64,000 nucleotides of DNA, taken from JAJECS01 sp965243625 (GTDB lineage Bacteria; Chloroflexota; UBA11872). Both the position numbers and the translations under genes were made by a program. Location: assembly GCA_965243625.1 (NCBI GenBank), contig CBDEVI010000002.1, positions 186,001 to 250,000 on the forward strand, written 5' to 3'. The number at the start of each line of letters is the position of its first letter. Within the stretch, counting starts at the first letter, position 1. The notes beneath the pieces were generated by a model, which was given only the letters and a program-made list of their open reading frames with translations, had not been told where the DNA came from and searched no databases. This document shows positions 61,403 through 64,000 of this stretch, piece after piece.

Positions 61403-62587
61403 CTAACTATCCCGTCCGCCCGCCGGCTCGGGTCGCGGATGCACGTAGCGGCCCCCGCCCACGTGCCGGGCCAAACCCTTGAGCTCCAGCATGGTGAGGA
61501 TGGCCGAGACCCGGTGCGCGGGCAGTCCGGCGCTCTGCGCCAGGGTGTCGATGTGCTTGGGTGAGGCGTTGAGCTGATCGGCGATGGGGCGCTCATCCGA
61601 GTCCGGCTCCACGACGGGATGCAGCGCAAGCTGGACCGGATCGACGCTGATCCCAAGCGTGTCCAGCACGTCGGCGGCTGAGGTCACCGCGCGCGCCTCG
61701 CCGCGGAAGATCAGCGCATTGGTGCCCTGGCTGCCGGACTTGAAGATGTCGCCCGGCACCGCCATGATCTCGCGGTTGTGCTCGATGGCGTAGCGCGCGG
61801 TAATCAGCGCCCCGCTGGGAAGCGGCGCCTCGATCACGATGGTGCCCAGCACCAGCCCGCTGATGATGCGGTTGCGCTGCGGAAAGTTCTCCGCCGAGCC
61901 GCGCATCCACACCGGATACTCCGTAACGATGGCCCCTTGGTCCGCGATCTGTCGTGCCAGTTTTCGATTGGCGACGGGGTATACGGTGCCAAGCCCCGTG
62001 CCCCAGACGGCGACGGTCGGCCCGCCCGCCTCGAGCGCCGCGCGGTGCGCCACGCTGTCCACGCCCGACGCCATGCCGCTCACGATGGTGATTCCGCTGC
62101 CGGCAAGGTCGCCGGCGAGCCGCTCGGTGACCAACCGGGCGTAGGTGCTCATGCGCCGCGTGCCGACGATGGCGACCGCCCGGTCCTGGGACAAAGCGTC
62201 GACGTCCCCGCGGACGTGCAGCAGCGCCGGAGGATCGGCGATCTCCCGCAGCCTGGCCGGATACGCCGGGTCGTCCCAGGCGATCGCGCGCCCCTCCGCT
62301 TCCTCCAGGGCCGCCAGCGCGGCCTCGGGTTCGATATCGCGCCGCGCGTCGAGCAGCCGCTCGACGACCTTGGCCTCCAGCCCGGCGCGTCGCAGAGCGG
62401 TGGCGGATGCGCCCCAGGCGCGCGCCATGCTGTCGAACGCGCGCCGCAACGCCCAGACGGCGCCCGAGCTGATCCCCCGCACGGCGTTGAGCGCCACCCA
62501 ATAGGCCAAGTCGTCCGGCGTGCGGCCGGTGGGCGCCGGGAAATCCTGATCGCCCGCCAACTCGACCGCGGGCCGTTCGTCACTCAC
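61403..62587 (-). CDS. dprA: DNA-processing protein DprA
   Basis: Protein of 394 residues that loads RecA on incoming single-stranded DNA during natural transformation. The Rossmann-like core shows VAIVGTRRMSTYARLVTERL, ITIVSGMASGVDSVAHRAAL, VYPVANRKLARQI, FPQRNRIISGL and ARYAIEHNREIMAVPGDI. An N-terminal SAM-like region (residues 30-110) and a C-terminal winged helix (SPKHIDTLAQSAGLPAHRVS) complete the long form. GTG 62587 is the likely start; the frame remains open upstream but without family similarity. Confidence 0.9.
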   Translation of the reverse strand: MSDERPAVELAGDQDFPAPTGRTPDDLAYWVALNAVRGISSGAVWALRRAFDSMARAWGASATALRRAGLEAKVVERLLDARRDIEPEAALAALEEAEGRAIAWDDPAYPARLREIADPPALLHVRGDVDALSQDRAVAIVGTRRMSTYARLVTERLAGDLAGSGITIVSGMASGVDSVAHRAALEAGGPTVAVWGTGLGTVYPVANRKLARQIADQGAIVTEYPVWMRGSAENFPQRNRIISGLVLGTIVIEAPLPSGALITARYAIEHNREIMAVPGDIFKSGSQGTNALIFRGEARAVTSAADVLDTLGISVDPVQLALHPVVEPDSDERPIADQLNASPKHIDTLAQSAGLPAHRVSAILTMLELKGLARHVGGGRYVHPRPEPAGGRDS

Positions 62588-62701
62588 GGATGTAGCGTAG
62601 CCACGGCATCCATTGCGCGCGAAATCCGGCCGGCCGAGCCTTCGGGCTGCCATGATGACGGCGAACGGCGTCGGGCAGGGTCGATGAAGGAGCGCGGTGG
62701 A

Positions 62702-63700
62702 ATGGCGGACCAGAGCGGCAAGCTGCGGGCGGCACTGATTGGCATCGGACACGACCACGCGTGGGGCAAGGTGCAGGCCATCCGCCGCTCCAATGACATG
62801 GAGCTCGTCGGCGCGTTCGAGCCGGACGCCTCGGAGTGGGGACGGCAGCAGGCCGTGGACCGCTTCACCGACGTCCCGGCGCTGTCCGAAATCGACGTGC
62901 TGCACGACGAGACGATCCCGGTCGTGTTCGTCGAGACCCTCCCGCGCCACAACCTTCGCTGGGCACGGCGGGCGCTGGAGCACGGCAAGCACATCCATAT
63001 CGACAAGGCGCCGTCACCGTCGCTTGCCGACCTGCGCGCGGTGCTCGACTTGGCGGCCAGCCGCAACTTGCACGTCCAGATGGGCTATCAGTTTCGCTAC
63101 AACCCCGCGATCGAGTTGGCCCTGCGCGCCATGCACGAGGGCTGGCTCGGAAACGTCACCCGGATCAACGTCGACATCCCGACCAACATCGCCAGCTATG
63201 CCGACATCCGAACCAAGGACGGAGCACACGCGGGGGCGTTGTTTTACCTCCTGGGATGTCACGTGCTCGATGCGGCCATGCTGTTCCTGGGCAAACCGTC
63301 CAGCGTGTGGGCCAGCCATCGGCGCGACGCGCGCGGCCAGGGCGAACCGTTCGAGGACAACTGCACGGCGGTGCTGGAATATCCCGGCGCGATGGCGCTG
63401 CTGCAGACCTGGGTGACCGGCAACGAACCCATGCACCACCGGCGCTTCCAGGTGATCGGCGAACGCGGCTCGGTGCTGATCGAGCCGATCGAGCCGCCCG
63501 GGGTGCGCCTGTTCCTCAGCGAAGCGCACGAGGACTTTCCCGCGGGCTGGAGCGAGCCGGTGATCCCCATGCGCCCCAGGTACGACGGCGACATCGAGGA
63601 CCTGGCCGCATGGATTCGGGGCGACCGCGCGCCGGCATACACCGCGGCGCATGACCTGGCCGTGCACGAGACGCTGCTGCGCATCTGCGGCGTGATTTAG
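62702..63700 (+). CDS. Gfo/Idh/MocA family oxidoreductase
   Basis: Protein of 332 residues. The Rossmann segment is LRAALIGIGHDHAWGKVQAI and the position of the E-K-P catalytic motif reads HIDKAPSPSLADL. The substrate domain includes QMGYQFRYNPAIELALRAMH and FYLLGCHVLDAAMLFLGKPS (the conserved G-x-H-x-x-D pattern). ATG 62702 has AAGGAG at 9 nt; ATG 62684 is also possible. It is only distantly related to the protein at 37395. The substrate is unknown, likely a sugar or inositol derivative. Confidence 0.85.
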   Translation: MADQSGKLRAALIGIGHDHAWGKVQAIRRSNDMELVGAFEPDASEWGRQQAVDRFTDVPALSEIDVLHDETIPVVFVETLPRHNLRWARRALEHGKHIHIDKAPSPSLADLRAVLDLAASRNLHVQMGYQFRYNPAIELALRAMHEGWLGNVTRINVDIPTNIASYADIRTKDGAHAGALFYLLGCHVLDAAMLFLGKPSSVWASHRRDARGQGEPFEDNCTAVLEYPGAMALLQTWVTGNEPMHHRRFQVIGERGSVLIEPIEPPGVRLFLSEAHEDFPAGWSEPVIPMRPRYDGDIEDLAAWIRGDRAPAYTAAHDLAVHETLLRICGVI

Positions 63701-63771
63701 GCGCCCCGCCACGAATTTAGTCCGTGAAGGGGCAGCCCTTGTGGCTGTCCTTGGGCGCGGGGCACCGGGTC

Positions 63772-64000
63772 CTAGGCCAGGGGGCGAATCTCCGCGACGA
63801 CGCCCGGCTCGATGCCGCACTCGGCGGCGACGCCTGCGTTGACCTCGATGGCGTAGCGGGCCGGCGCCGCCGACCGCGTGATCGGCAGGTTCGGCGCGGT
63901 CTCGTGCTCCGGGCGCATGGACTGCACGTCGACGACAACTGAATCGCCGTTGATGAAGATGATGTCGAGCGAAATGAGCGTGCTTTTCATCCAGAAGCTG
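63772..64000 (-). CDS. DUF192 family protein (partial, N-terminus off window)
   Basis: The C-terminal 75 or so residues are visible. The frame continues through the window edge with SFWMKSTLISLDIIFINGDS, the F-W-M-K-x-T-x-x-x-L-D-I-x-F signature of DUF192, and ends GVAAECGIEPGVVAEIRPLA. Members are small, often exported, proteins of unknown function. The true start lies beyond 64000; the internal ATG at 63990 is inside the conserved motif and not the start. Confidence 0.88.
   Translation of the reverse strand, partial: SFWMKSTLISLDIIFINGDSVVVDVQSMRPEHETAPNLPITRSAAPARYAIEVNAGVAAECGIEPGVVAEIRPLA

Overview
The window is high-GC, densely coded bacterial DNA. It most resembles an uncultured member of the Chloroflexota, of the marine or sponge-associated kind. 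That placement is inferred from gene content, not from a marker gene. The clues are lipoprotein solute-binding proteins with a long Val/Lys/Glu linker after the lipid-anchored Cys, many phytanoyl-CoA-type dioxygenases, several sugar and peptide uptake systems, and Gfo/Idh/MocA, FAH, creatininase, RraA and SMP-30 type catabolic enzymes. One tRNA gene (tRNA-Lys, CTT) is present. I see no CRISPR array, prophage or transposase.

Layout. 1-2936 (minus): a binding-protein-dependent sugar ABC system (binding protein, MalF-like, partial MalG-like). 3.2-6.8 kb: two PhyH-type dioxygenases, a nest of palindromic repeats and a ChrA chromate transporter. 7.0-10.5 kb: a five-bladed-propeller glycosidase-like gene overlapping a GH127-like gene. 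10.6-15.1 kb: a zinc-uptake locus with two tandem His/Asp-rich ZnuA lipoproteins, a short znuC relic between them, then intact znuC and znuB. 15.3-16.5 kb: a GH-like TIM-barrel protein. 16.6-23.6 kb: three tandem family-5 (peptide/opine type) binding lipoproteins, each with its own leader hairpin and terminator but with no permease nearby. 23.8-27 kb: FAH-family hydrolase, PhyH dioxygenase and phosphonoacetate hydrolase. 27-30.6 kb: a probable heterodimeric ABC exporter. 30.7-33.7 kb: a second propeller glycosidase, a creatininase-family protein and an RraA-family aldolase. 33.8-37.2 kb (minus): a second sugar ABC operon. 37.4-43.3 kb: Gfo/Idh/MocA, a methyltransferase, an M19-like protein lacking metal ligands, an M24 peptidase, a DUF624-like membrane protein and an SMP-30 lactonase. 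43.5-46.6 kb (minus): an ABC-2 efflux locus with one ATPase, two tandem permeases and a relic of a second ATPase between them. 46.8-48.4 kb: VapBC and a fourth PhyH protein.

From about 48.6 kb the content turns to housekeeping genes: tRNA-Lys, small membrane proteins, NIF3, DUF5069, APH-like, DUF2344, HNH nuclease, aconitase, a UbiA-family transferase, DUF72, SecD/SecF, VOC protein, histidine phosphatase, DprA, another Gfo/Idh/MocA protein and the C-terminal part of a DUF192 protein.

The most notable signals are evolutionary. Two separate ABC loci show the same pattern: a cassette was duplicated in tandem and the second ATPase was then lost, leaving a short recognisable stub. The triplicated binding proteins share nearly identical 5' thirds and a conserved structured leader. 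A family of about 83-bp palindromic elements recurs between genes.
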